From Chamaea fasciata (taxonomy: Eukaryota; Chordata; Aves; Passeriformes; Sylviidae): a stretch of 64,000 nucleotides of DNA. The notes beneath the pieces are model-generated. The model ran no database searches and was not told the origin of the DNA. It saw nothing but the letters and a program-made list of their open reading frames with translations. Below, piece after piece: positions 49,602 to 60,000 of this stretch; position 1 is the first letter of the stretch; every line of letters starts with the position of its first letter. The stretch covers positions 17,967,740-18,031,739 of the forward strand of contig JARCOQ010000012.1 of NCBI GenBank assembly GCA_029207755.1, given 5' to 3'. The translations under genes were made by a program, and so were the position numbers.

Positions 49602-50174
49602 TCAATCCTTATCACTCTTTTCCTCTTTCACATTTAACTGCTGGTATTCCTGCTGGAGCTCATCTCCTCGAGTCAGTCTGTCCATCACTTTGGTGCCTGG
49701 TTGGAGTGGGTATTTGTTACCCCCCTCTGTGTTTGACTCCAACACCATGAGTTGGGCTGTGTACTGCTTCTGCTTGAAGTTCATCTTAAGTCTGGAAATA
49801 TTGCACTCTTGGGCCAGCTTTTGCAGGGGACTCTCATTGTCATGTGGAGTCATAGGAAGGCTTGGAGAAATAGCCAGGGGCCTGAAATACACAACTGTTG
49901 GACTTGCCAAAATGCCTGACTGCTGTGGAGGGGCAAGCTGGTTCAGGCTTCCACTGGCTGACAGATCCTGGGTGTCCAGACACTCACCCCATCCCAGAGC
50001 TGCTGGAGGACACCTCACAGTTACTACAGCTTGAAAATCAGCTGGTTTGGTGGAGGACAGCCACAACCCCCAGATCCTGCTCAGGCCACATACAAAAGCC
50101 CTGTGTGTTGCAAGAGAACTACAGACCACCCTTGGGGAGCCTTGATGGACAGCTTCCCGGCCTCCTGGCCCCAC
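49602..50174 (-). CDS. Unrecognised coding-like open frame (possible exon, retrogene or pseudogene)
   Basis: A 190-codon open frame on the minus strand begins at a GTG (no ATG at its start) and ends at TGA at 49602-49604. I do not recognise the product. The 3' two-thirds (about residues 60-190) look most like protein. They include a Pro/Ser-rich stretch (VVYFRPLAISPSLPMTP) followed by a charged, Gln/Lys/Glu-rich, probably helical tail ending KEEKSDKD. Codons there are rich in CAG, AAG, CTG, GTG and AAC, so third positions are more GC-rich than the surroundings. This hints at past or present coding. The first 50 residues are less convincing, and a neighbouring register is also open for a while there. 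No spliced partner exon, signal peptide or poly(A) tail was found. Chance opening in a GC-richer patch remains possible. Confidence 0.25.
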   Translation of the reverse strand: MGPGGREAVHQGSPRVVCSSLATHRAFVCGLSRIWGLWLSSTKPADFQAVVTVRCPPAALGWGECLDTQDLSASGSLNQLAPPQQSGILASPTVVYFRPLAISPSLPMTPHDNESPLQKLAQECNISRLKMNFKQKQYTAQLMVLESNTEGGNKYPLQPGTKVMDRLTRGDELQQEYQQLNVKEEKSDKD

Positions 50175-52411
50175 AGCATCACCCTGAACTCATCATTGTT
50201 GCTGGGCCAGAGGCCTTCCATGAATTAGCCTGAAACACGAATGCTTGTTTTCCTCTTGCACTGAATAAGAAACTGACAATATCTAATTGTCAATACCCCT
50301 CCCCTGAGAGACATGCAACAGCACTGCTCCTCAGGGCACATTCCCCATTGCTGTATTTAGAACAGTTTGAAAAGACCAAAATTTTTAAAAAATTAATCTT
50401 TCCAAAAGCTCTCCACCCACCAGTACTCCTCTGCCAAAATGCAGTTTGAAAAAAAATGAAAAAGGACAAATTTATACGGTCTGATGAATGGGAGTTCAAG
50501 ATGGAACCTGAACATCGTAATTCTTGCAAATGTTCAAGGATAATGGAGAGCCATGATGATGATGATGGCATCATGCCCAGAGAGGTTCTTTGTTGTAGAC
50601 GCTTGTGGTGTTGCCTCTTTTTGCAGTTTATATTAAAGGTGAAAATGTCAGTTTTCTTTGGTGTTAGTATTTTTCTTTCAGCTTATCAGTGGATATTTTA
50701 AATAAAGCTACACATCAGTAAGTCTGCAATGCTAGCTACAAATCCCTTGCACAGTGAGTTTAGCTATGTTTCTGTTCATGAAACTTCCACTTTCTGCAGA
50801 TGTTATTTCTTAGTTATTTGTGAACATTGACTACAAAAGATCAAATTGTCACTTTTGCTGCTTCCATTTAGTATTTGAAAAGGATAGGTCACTTATTTAA
50901 ACTGCATCAGCTCTGATCCCAGATTTCAAAGACAAGTTGTGTTTGCCCTGTATACATACTTTGCCAGAAGCAAATGAAAATAACAAGTAATTGTATTGAC
51001 TTAAGAACACTTGCTTTAGAAAATCAAAGGAGGCTGAAATTTCACTATTGCATGTTTCCTTAAAATGCACATGAAGAGAACTATTTTGTGCAAGCTGTGT
51101 CAAATACCCTATAAGGGTCTTGAAATTGTGTGGAATAAGAGTGATGTTGAATTTGTAAGTACAAGGGTGGATGCTGGGTTTTCCAGTGCTTGCACTGATC
51201 AAATTTAGTGATTTGAATTTTGCAGCTTGGAAACAGCTATGTTTGTGTGAATTGCACTGTGCTATGGTAGTATTTATTCAACTTAGGCCGGGCAGTCATT
51301 TCTAAAGTGGTAGATATGTTTGTGTCAGTATGATTTGACATTAAGTATTTTGCCTAATCTCATAGCTAAACCATAATTGTAATGAATTCTGACATCCCTG
51401 AATCCTCTGCATCACCAGTGACATGTTTGTAATTAAAGGCAGAATTTAATCTTGAGATTTTATAAGGCTGTAACTATTACCTTTTACCCCATGCACATGA
51501 AATACTGCATCAAGCAAATCTATAATTAGTCAAAACTAAAACAAAGTGCATTTCTATTATTAACAATATTGCATAAAAGTCTCAGTGCCATAGCTAAAAA
51601 ATCAAAGCCAAGTAATAGTTTAGAGACAGTTGCTGCCATAAAACTTTTGACCTTAGTTACCAAATGTACATGCAAACAAATAAACTAACCAGACAGAGAT
51701 AGTCCCCTAGGAGCAATCATTATTTGCAAAATTTTGGGGGCTTTAAGCCAACCTGTAAAGTTAATGGAATAAAAAGTTCACTTGTTTATGCCAGCTTATT
51801 AATCAGTGCCCTTTTTCCCTATCTGAAAAGGCGTTTCACAGATTCACTTTTACTCAAGGTATCTGGGTTTGCATCCTTTACAATAGATATTGCTGATTTA
51901 AAGGCTGCAGGAGTCAGGAAGGGTTTTGCTGAAGCATCACGGACAGCACTGTGTATTTTGCAGTGAGTCCATAAGGTCCCATCTTGACAGATTTATTCTT
52001 TAGATGTAACTATCCTCTTGGTTAGCTATTGCTTCATTTTGGCTTCAAATATTGCTGTGCTATATTGTCTAATCTGGGATCCCTTGGCCAGCTGGTTCAC
52101 GGTAATTTTCTTCAGCTAGTACTAGATGTCTTTGATGGTAAGCATTGCTTGTTCAGTGGGTTTCAGGTATGCCAAGTTAGTTCTCAATATTCCTGTGTTG
52201 ATTCTTCTGCTTACTGTTAACCTCTGGCTTTTGCGCATCTCTCCCAGAGCACTGAGGATTTCCTCGATGAGGGTTTGTATAAGTGTCTGCCGTTCAAGTC
52301 TTGCAGTAAACTGGAGTCACGCGCCACTGAGCAGCACGAATGGTCATTATTGATCCTTACATGTGTTTTTTTCATCTTCAGCATGAATTTTACTTTGACA
52401 ACGTTCTCATC
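50175..52411. other. Noncoding stretch, no gene seen
   Basis: Short frames only. A minus-strand 63-codon frame near 52130-52318 looks protein-like, but continuing in the same register gives stops at about the random rate, so it is not called. A small GATGATGATGATGG tract lies near 50554. Confidence 0.5.
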
Positions 52412-53117
52412 TGTCCTGGTTTGAAAGACAGGTGTCTGCTAAGGAAGGCAGGAGCTTCCCGGTGCCCGTCAGGATGGCGAAATGGGCTGTAGCAGGATCC
52501 CCGGCGCAGCAGGCTGGAGCAGCAGAGGCGGGCAGACCCCGGGGAGGTAAATAAAATGTGACAGAAAGCTCTGCAGCTGCAGCAGGAGCCGCAGGGTGAC
52601 CCGGTGGGAATGGACTGCTGGGTTACAAAAAACCTTAGAGCAGCGGCAGAAATAAAAACCAGTGGGGATGGGCAGTGGCAGCCCGAGCCCGGCCAGGAGA
52701 GGCTCCCTCGGGGCTCGGGGTCCCGGGTTTCCCCCCGACACCCGAGTGGATGGTGAGGATCCCATGAGCAAAGGCTCACCCACGGGAGGGGAAGCACCAC
52801 GGGCTGGACTCCACCATGGCAGCGAGCCCTCCTGCGGGAGCAGCAGCTCGACCTTCCTCCTCCGATCCCGTGTGAGAGAGAGGGAAAGGAGCCGGGCCCA
52901 AGCCCTCAGCCCCGGCCAAAATCTCGAGGTATCTCTGCCCCTCCAAGAGAAGAGCCCTCAGCTTGGGTGTGCGGCCGGCTGCACTTCCCCTCGCCTCCTC
53001 CTTGGCTACATCTTTTGTCTCTCTTGAGTACTGGTCGTTATTGTCTTGTAGCAACAAATGGGACAAAATTCCATAAGAGAAAGAGAGAAACAAACAAAAA
53101 AATCCTCACCACCACCA
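52412..53117. mobile_element. Solo LTR of a passerine-type endogenous retrovirus, GC- and CpG-rich
   Basis: The block starts TGTCCTGGTTTGAAAGACAG, which I recall as the terminus of a passerine LTR family, and ends in CCACCA at 53117, giving the TG...CA ends of an LTR. It is flanked by a near-matching 5-bp target duplication, TCATC at 52407-52411 and TCATA at 53118-53122. The 706-bp length is plausible for an LTR. It is markedly richer in GC and CpG than its flanks. No second LTR or gag/pol/env sequence is present, so it is a solo LTR. Open frames of 75-136 codons inside are by-products of its composition. Transcriptional orientation is uncertain. Resemblance of the left end to the 3' end of avian ERVL-type LTRs in reverse suggests minus. 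Confidence 0.65.
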
Positions 53118-56100
53118 TCATACCCAAATCTCATAGAGTACCCTTTGAAACACATATTAGAGGCTTAAATTTATTATCCTCCTTTAACATACTGGAATAT
53201 GTACTAATACACACTGGGGACAGTTCAGAGTAGAGCTTTCTAAAGTGACAATTTCTTCCTAGTGTCTGTGAGGATAGATAGGACGTGTTAAGCAGGGCTC
53301 TCTATCTTTTAGCCCGAGCCCCAAAGCTGAGGGAGAATCATCAATCTGAGCCTCAGCCACCTGCCATGCAGCACCTATCTAGTGCAGCTGACAGCAGAAC
53401 TGTGGTCCTCCAGATGTCCCTCCTCAGGATGTCCGTCAGATGTGTTTGAACATCTGTGTAACATGCTGATCTTACCTATTTCAATACTCACCTATTCAGA
53501 CCATACTGTTGCTGGTTTGCTTAAGGACTAGACAAAACATTGTCATTTAAAACTCTTTCACTTTGTTAAACATGAAGAGAATGATCCTTTATGCAGGTTT
53601 TGGTTCAGATGCTGTATCATGGTAAGGCACAGGCAATAAGATCCACAAGTAAATGTTAGAAAACCAACTCACGAAAACATATTTTAAACTTCACAGAAGG
53701 CTTTTCCATGTTAAGGTGCATGGAGAATGGTGTGAGGATGAACAGTGTGAGGCTGCCTCTGGTTCTAGCCTTTAATCACTGAGAGTGGGAAGAAAGAAAA
53801 ACAGTAAGAAGCAGCAGTGACTGTGGATACCTGCTGCGAGCCACAGGAAGGCACTGGGATATAGCTGTAGTCCGGAATGAGGTGCCAGCAGCAGAGAGAT
53901 AACAACAGAAGAAAGCATACTGCCACTTTTTGTTTCCTTTTTTTGTTTGTTTGGGGTTTGGGGTTTGTTTTTTGGTTCGTTTTTTTTTTTTTTTTTTTTT
54001 TTTCTGTTTTAGGTGGAAGGGCACTATTACTCTGTGTTTTGGGGCAAATCCTGTTGTTTCCTTTGCCCAACCTTTGGAACTACTCCTGGGAGAATAAAGG
54101 GATGAGAAACTTGGGAAAGTAGTCCCCCATGCTTCCAAATAATTACTAAGTCCTGTAGGCAAAGCTGGCTAAGCAGTCTTTGTTCTGAAGCAAGAGCAAA
54201 GGGCCATCTTCTGCCCTTAACCCAACAATGTTCATTTCCTGAGTGAGGATCACAAGTAAACCTTTCACAAGCTATTTTTGAAGCCAATCACCCCAAACTT
54301 GGATGCTCTGAAACAGCAGGTTGCTATAACAAAAGGCTGAAGTGTTACTTCTAAAAATGACACTTTGCCTTCAGAAAAAGGCCCCAGAAAACACCCTACC
54401 TTTTGTCCTCCTGGTAAGGTACACATGGAGTTTGCATCAATAAGCCTTCAATCGCGTGTGTCTTCACTAGCTGTGCTGCTACTTTTTTGGGCTGCATAAA
54501 CTCTTCAGAGCCCTGTCCTGTACATTTGTGTTACATGTCTTGCACACCTACAGAGATGTACATAAAATATAAGTCCTAATCCTTATCACTAATCAAAGAA
54601 AGAAGCTGCTGCAGGCTGCACTTTGGCTGACCATGGCCCAAGTCAGCTAAAGAGGAGGAAATAAAACCCCTGTATATGACACCGTGGAGCAGTCTCAGCT
54701 CCTGTCTTAAATGCTCTGTGTACCCACAACACCACAAAAACATGGAGGATTTTTCAGCCTATCAGTAACAGGGTACTTATTGCACCTCGTTCTGCGGATC
54801 CTTGTGGCTCCCACGGCCTGTGAAAGCACGTGGAGAGCTGACCCAAGGCCAGGGGACAGGCACTGGGACTGCCTCTGGCCCAGGAGGGGAAGAAGTAGAG
54901 TAAGTCTGGAAGTGCACCTGCCACAGCTCCAAGGATGTGAGTGACGCTTCTTTCACACAGGCATTATTTTGTTGAAGCCAAACTTCCCATACAGCTGTTT
55001 CCATAGGCAGATCTGTGTGATGCTAAAGTCCTTGGGATGACAAAGGTGTGAATTTGCTCTACTTTTTCTTCACTGCATGCTAATCCTCATTTGTTTTCAG
55101 TCTCTGCAGGGATAGTGGATATGCACAGCTTCACATGTTCCACCACAGCTGAATTTTTCATACAAATCCCCACTTTACAGCTCTCCTGGCCTCTCAAAGA
55201 TGAGTAATTATCTAATTATGTTCTTGCTATCTTAACTCTGTAAAAACTTCATCATAATCTGAGTTTGGGAGGGAATTAATAAATCCCAATGCAGGTTTCC
55301 TGGGAAGGAATTCTGGTCTGTTTTCAAGGCAATGATGCAATCTCACTGATGGAGTGAAAATAACTTTTCCTTTAGTGCATGCCTTGGATTGCACATTAGT
55401 CACATAGAACAAGTGAAATATTTCCAAGAACACCAACAGAAGGGCAGTAATTTTCTTTCTCTCCTTTTCCCCACCATTCTTAAATTTCCCTGTTCTCCCT
55501 TTCAGCTTTTTAAACAGCATGTACTGCTCAATTTAAAAACTTAAACCCTTCCATCAGATCTCTTCTTCTGGCTACATGCCTGTCTTCTTTCTGCCTGCTG
55601 CACTGAAAATAATGCTGTGTGCTCATGGAAGCAGCAGCTGACAGAGGACCAGCTTACAGGGCTGGCTGAATTAGCAGCATGAGGAGCACCAAACCAGCAC
55701 TGTTGCATTGCTCCCTGAGAGGTGATGCAAGCATCTAGCTCTTTTATTTAAAAAACTTTGCTTCGTGCAAATAAGCATGCAGTCAACATCTGTTCGGCTG
55801 CATAGCTTTTCTAGCGAGGAGTAGTTACACTTGAAGAGAGTTTCAAAGTTTACCAAGGTTTATTTTTTTTTTTCTCCCTATCTTTGCCATATTCTTCCCA
55901 GTGCCCTGGTTTTCTTTTTTCCCCTGGATAAGGGGGCATTTTGACAATGGTCTCCTAAGGTTGCATTCAAAAGGCCCCAAATCTTTCAGGGTACATGGAC
56001 AATCCATTTCCAGACAAAATGACTTTATTTTTTTTTTAATGTCAATACTTTATTCTGGAGCTGCTTCTCAAGACTTATGGCAGTGGTTATATGAGAAAGT

Positions 56101-57638
56101 AGGTAACTTGTAATCACTTTGATTAGGGGAGCAGTTCACCAGTAGCCTTTTACACTGTTTGTGGGGTTTTCTTGTCGTTTGAACGTGCTTGGTAAACTGA
56201 TGTCATTCACTATTAAAGCTAGAAAACTATTTTCTAAGTGCATAAGCACTACATGACATTTCCTCCTGTGTGCTGTGGGTTGTTATTAGTGCCTTTGTTG
56301 AATGACTTTGTTCTCTTTCCTGTTTCTTAATCTGATCTGTGCACTGGCTCTGTCTTTAGGAAAAGAAGTTGCAGTTTAAACTGATTTGGAAATAAAATGT
56401 AATTTTATTGTGGATTGTGTGTAAATACTGCGTGCAGGATCTTTTGAAGCATTCTTCTGGAACTAGCCAGCTTTTAAAGAGCCTAATCAGATGTCACCTT
56501 AGCTAAAGCACAAATTCTACTTTTAAGCTGAAGTTTTCACTGCTTTAATTGACCTGGTACAGGTTTGTGTGTTGATTACTACAAAGTGAAAGTGCAAGAC
56601 AGGATGTCTACTAATGCTACATGCAAGCTATCGTTGACACTTTGGATTTCATGAGGATAGATTTTTAAAAAGTATGTATGATTTTTACTTTCAATCCTCT
56701 TATATATTACTTTTTCCCTTTACATACCCATCCAAGCTAATAGCCTTAAGAGAAATGAAAAGGCCTTTGCATGAAGTAACAAAGCTGGACAGTCAGTGTG
56801 CCTTGAAGAGGCCACTGGGTTGCACCCCACCGCTCATTAGAGTTCAAATAATAAAAAATTAATTGAAATGGGAAATACACTCCAAAATGCTGAGATGGAA
56901 GTTGCTCTTTAGACTGAATTATGGGGACAGCTTCATCTGGTGGGGGAATGCTACCAAGAAAAATGGTCACAGCATATAGTTCTACTGAGATGAAATTCAT
57001 GTTGTTGTTTGTGCCTTTTCTGCCATTGCATTATATGTTTAAGCTAATGGATAAGTGTATTTTCATGTCATTAGAGCTAATGGAAACCATAAGTCAGTGC
57101 TTGTTGATTTGCTAGAAATAAGTTTCAAACTGAATAAAATGGAAATTAGGGTGAGAGTGGGACCTTGAATCTCACATTGTGTCTCTCACTTTGGATAGGT
57201 CCCTGGGAATGTTACATGCAAAATGCTTCAGTGACTGATGAGCACTAAATAATCAAATTAATTCTAAAAGCTGAAACCTGCAAATCTAATTAACTGTTGA
57301 AGTTTTCACTATTGTTTACAGCTGCACTGTGAAACATATATGGATGTACAACAAGAGAGTCATCTGGCTTTAAATGCAGTTTATTGTTTGGCTCAGGAGT
57401 GTAATAAAACCGTCTGCCAAACTCTGCCATTGAACACCAAGTTATCTCCACTTATGACGGGAACTTGTCAGTGATTTACAATAAAAATTCCTGTAGGGCT
57501 AATTATAAAAATACTGAAAGAGAATTTTCACACTCATTAGCAGTCAGAATTGGGTTGCGTATTAGTGGACTAAAGTCAAACTACATGTGCTTGAACTGCT
57601 CAGAACTGTGCCTTTGCTGTGCATACTGCTTGCCTTGC
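53118..57638. other. Noncoding stretch, no gene seen
   Basis: Short scattered frames only. A T-rich tract with GGGGTTTGGGGTTTG and then T24 lies at 53932-54003. A small T-run lies near 55862. No RNA gene or recent element was recognised. Confidence 0.5.
53932..54003 (+). repeat. T/TG-rich tract ending in T24
   Basis: The tract contains TTTGTTTGTTTGGGGTTTGG-like units and then 24 T at 53980-54003. Read on the minus strand it is an A-rich, AAACC-like low-complexity stretch. It gives Lys/Asn-rich spurious frames on the minus strand. Confidence 0.85.
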
Positions 57639-57702
57639 TTTGCCATCCCATCCCACGCCATCCCATGCCATGCCATGCCATGCCATCCCACCCCATCCCA
57701 CT
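57639..57702 (+). repeat. (CCATS)n pentanucleotide microsatellite
   Basis: About a dozen 5-bp units alternate between CCATC, CCATG and CCACG/CCACC variants (for example TGCCATGCCATGCCATGCCA). It is degenerate compared with the AAGGG array. Confidence 0.9.
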
Positions 57703-57960
57703 GCAGTTTTGGTCAGAAGGGTGTGTTGGGGGTTTTAAGTATCCTCATTTTAGCTAGCAGATGTGAGAGCTCTAGTGAATGTTACCTGGCCCAGGCACGC
57801 TGCTGTTTCCTGTGAAGCCTGCAGCTGAGAGGACACCCTGGAGGAGAGAGGGAGGAGAGGCCTGGCTGTGCTGGCAGCTTCTCTCCTGGAGCCTGGGCAG
57901 CACCCCACACTCAAGACAGCAGCTTTGCACTTGAGCTCACGGCAGGCCCTCCCAGGCCCC

Positions 57961-58076
57961 CTCAGTTACCTGAGAAGTGGGTGATGTGTGCACCCAAAAG
58001 GACAATTCCCTTCAGGCAGAGGAAGGAAGAGACTCCAGCCTCCCACATCTCAGACAAGTTCTGTAACCACTGAGCT
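57961..58076 (-). repeat. Palindromic tRNA-like interspersed repeat, copy 2
   Basis: On the minus strand from 58076 the sequence reads AGCTCAGTGGTTACAGAAC, then GTCTGAGATGTGGGAGG. This matches the tRNA-like head of the copy at 29971-30090, including an exact 15-mer. The other end (57961 onward, CTCAGTTACCTGAGAAG) mirrors this head, giving two opposed arms of roughly 58 bp around TTCAGGCAGAGG. The arms are imperfect. The same architecture in two places supports a real repeat family. Confidence 0.65.
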
Positions 58077-59228
58077 CCTCAAGGGAAAAACAGATGCTGT
58101 CCCTGCCGGGTTTGGGAGAAAGGGCTGAGGGCTGATGCTGCTGGAGTATCAGCCTGCAGGCAAGGATGTGGGTAGTGGGCACTGTGCCTTTGCAGTCCAG
58201 AGGAAAATATGCACATAGTAGAGGCAAAGATATATCCCTCTTCTTGGCATTTACTAAAGGCTATTTTACATTGTTGATTTTTCTACACTTGTCCTTTCTT
58301 GGAGTCTTTTACAGCAAGGTGTATTCAGGGTTACAAGTTCTCCCGGATAGCTGAGCTCTTAAAAGCCAGCATTAAAATTGTCTTTGGTGCATCTAATCCT
58401 TGGAAGTGTGAGTCTTGTTCCAAAGTTGATTAAATTATCCAGTGCTTAAGTGTACCTCAAACCACCAGAAGAAATACTTCTTGCCCTGAGCCCTTAGGAG
58501 TACCTAAAGTGAATTTTCATCAGGAGATGTAAAAGCTTAGTCCCAGCAAAGGAGATAACAGGCACTCAAGATATCAGACAAAGGAATCTGAATTTATTTT
58601 ATTTATTCGTATTTATCATCATTTTATATATGTCTGACTGTGTCTCAAAAATTTAAAGGCATCATTTAGAAAGATGTCAGTGGTAGAAGTACCAGAATAA
58701 ATAGTCATTTCTGTTTTCATCTGTTTCTCAATGAATCCTCAAAATCTCGTCATACCGTTCACTCAGCCTCTGAAAATAAGATTTTAAACTTGACCAAGGT
58801 GGAAGCAAATGCCTTCAAAAGAGGCTGAGTCCCGGAAGTGTCATCTGTGATGCATTACTGTTGTAAAGACACATAATCGAGCTGATGAGGACAGAGAAAG
58901 CTTCCATAACAGCAACAGTACTAAAATGAGACTGGAAGAGTTGTCATCATTGTTTGAAATGATGTGTGTGTGAAACAGACACAATCTCTACAGCAGATCA
59001 CTATTATTTTCTGCTCTCATTGCAGCACTCGAGGCATTGTGCGACTCACAAAGCCCCACTGCCTTTCCCTTCAATTTTTCCATCACTGTGGAATTTAAAT
59101 AGCTTGCTCTTCTCAGACAATAGATTTGTCTTTCTTCCACCAGTACTGTATTTATTATAAATGCCATTTCTGCTTAAACAGAAGGGTCTTGTTTCAAAAA
59201 GGGCATCAGTCAAATTTTCTGTAGCAGA
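58077..59228. other. Noncoding stretch, no gene seen
   Basis: Short frames only, none recognised. A TTTATTTTATTTATTCG patch lies near 58594. Confidence 0.5.
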
Positions 59229-59775
59229 TGTCGTTGTTGAGGAATGGCACTCCCCAGTTTAGTGCTCCCACTGAGACTCCAAACCACACTGCCGCTTGCT
59301 TGCTCCTCCCCTTTTCCTCTCTCCCTGGTGGTGGGATAGAGAAGAGAACTGGAGGCACAAAAAGCAAAGATGGCAGGTTGAGGTAAGAACAATTTAGTGG
59401 AAACGGCAATGACATAAGAAAACAAACTGCAACAGAAACAATTTAACTGACAGAAGGTACAAGAAAAGAAACATTATTGCTCACTATGGAGATCCCCAAC
59501 AACACACCATATGAGAATGCAGCCACCCCCCCCGCGACTGCTCCCTCTGCCTTGGGACCAGAGTTATCCCACCCACTCTCTCTGGCTTGGGATCAGTGTC
59601 ACCCTCCAGCTTTGTCTGCCATGCTTACTCAGCTGCAAGAAACTCCTTCCTGGAAGAGACTCCCTCTCCCATCCCTGGCAATGATGTGAGATGGTATAGC
59701 ATAACCTCTGAGTCCTGCACATGCCCCCTCCAGCTACTGCAAACATTAACACAAAAATTAACCCTGTCCAGGGCA
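59229..59775 (-). mobile_element. Solo LTR of an avian ERVL-type endogenous retrovirus
   Basis: On the minus strand the block begins TGCCCTGGACAGGGTTAATT, with AGTAGCTGG soon after. This matches the recalled start of avian ERVL LTRs (TG...GGGATAGAGTTAATTTTC...AGTAGCTGG). Near its other end are ACTAAATTGTTCTTACCTCA, a run of CTATCCCACCACCAGGGAG and a GCAAGCAAGCGGC segment, again in the family order, ending ACGACA at 59229. The flanks are GCAGA (59224-59228) and CCAGA (59776-59780), a 5-bp target duplication with one mismatch. The length is 547 bp. No internal retroviral sequence is present, so it is a solo LTR left by recombination. Frames of 70-148 codons overlapping it are not genes. Confidence 0.8.
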
Positions 59776-59924
59776 CCAGAAAAAGTAGAATTTCTGTTAA
59801 AGAATCAAACGGACTATATTTTGTATATTTGCATAACAGCCAGACTTATACTGCTTGCATTCAGAGAAAATTCAGGAATATCAGTAACAAAGGTGTTTAA
59901 ATTTATTTGCTGTTCGTCTATCTT

Positions 59925-59933
59925 TTATCTATC

Positions 59934-59964
<31 letters not shown>

Positions 59965-60000
59965 CCATCCATCCATCCATCCATCCATCCATCCATCCAT
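59925..60000 (+). repeat. Compound (TATC)n(CATC)n microsatellite
   Basis: About ten TATC units (one TTTA variant) switch to ten CATC units ending CCATCCAT, followed by ATTAAAAAAAG. The switch of one base within a tetranucleotide array is a typical compound microsatellite. Confidence 0.95.

Noticed and set aside
51721..52411. Degenerate minus-strand pseudogene next to the LTR
   Set aside because: A 63-codon stretch looks protein-like, but over the full 200 codons the same register has stops at about the random rate, so a coding origin is not supported.
52390..53093. Coding genes of 105-136 codons
   Set aside because: They lie inside the CpG-rich LTR and follow from its base composition.
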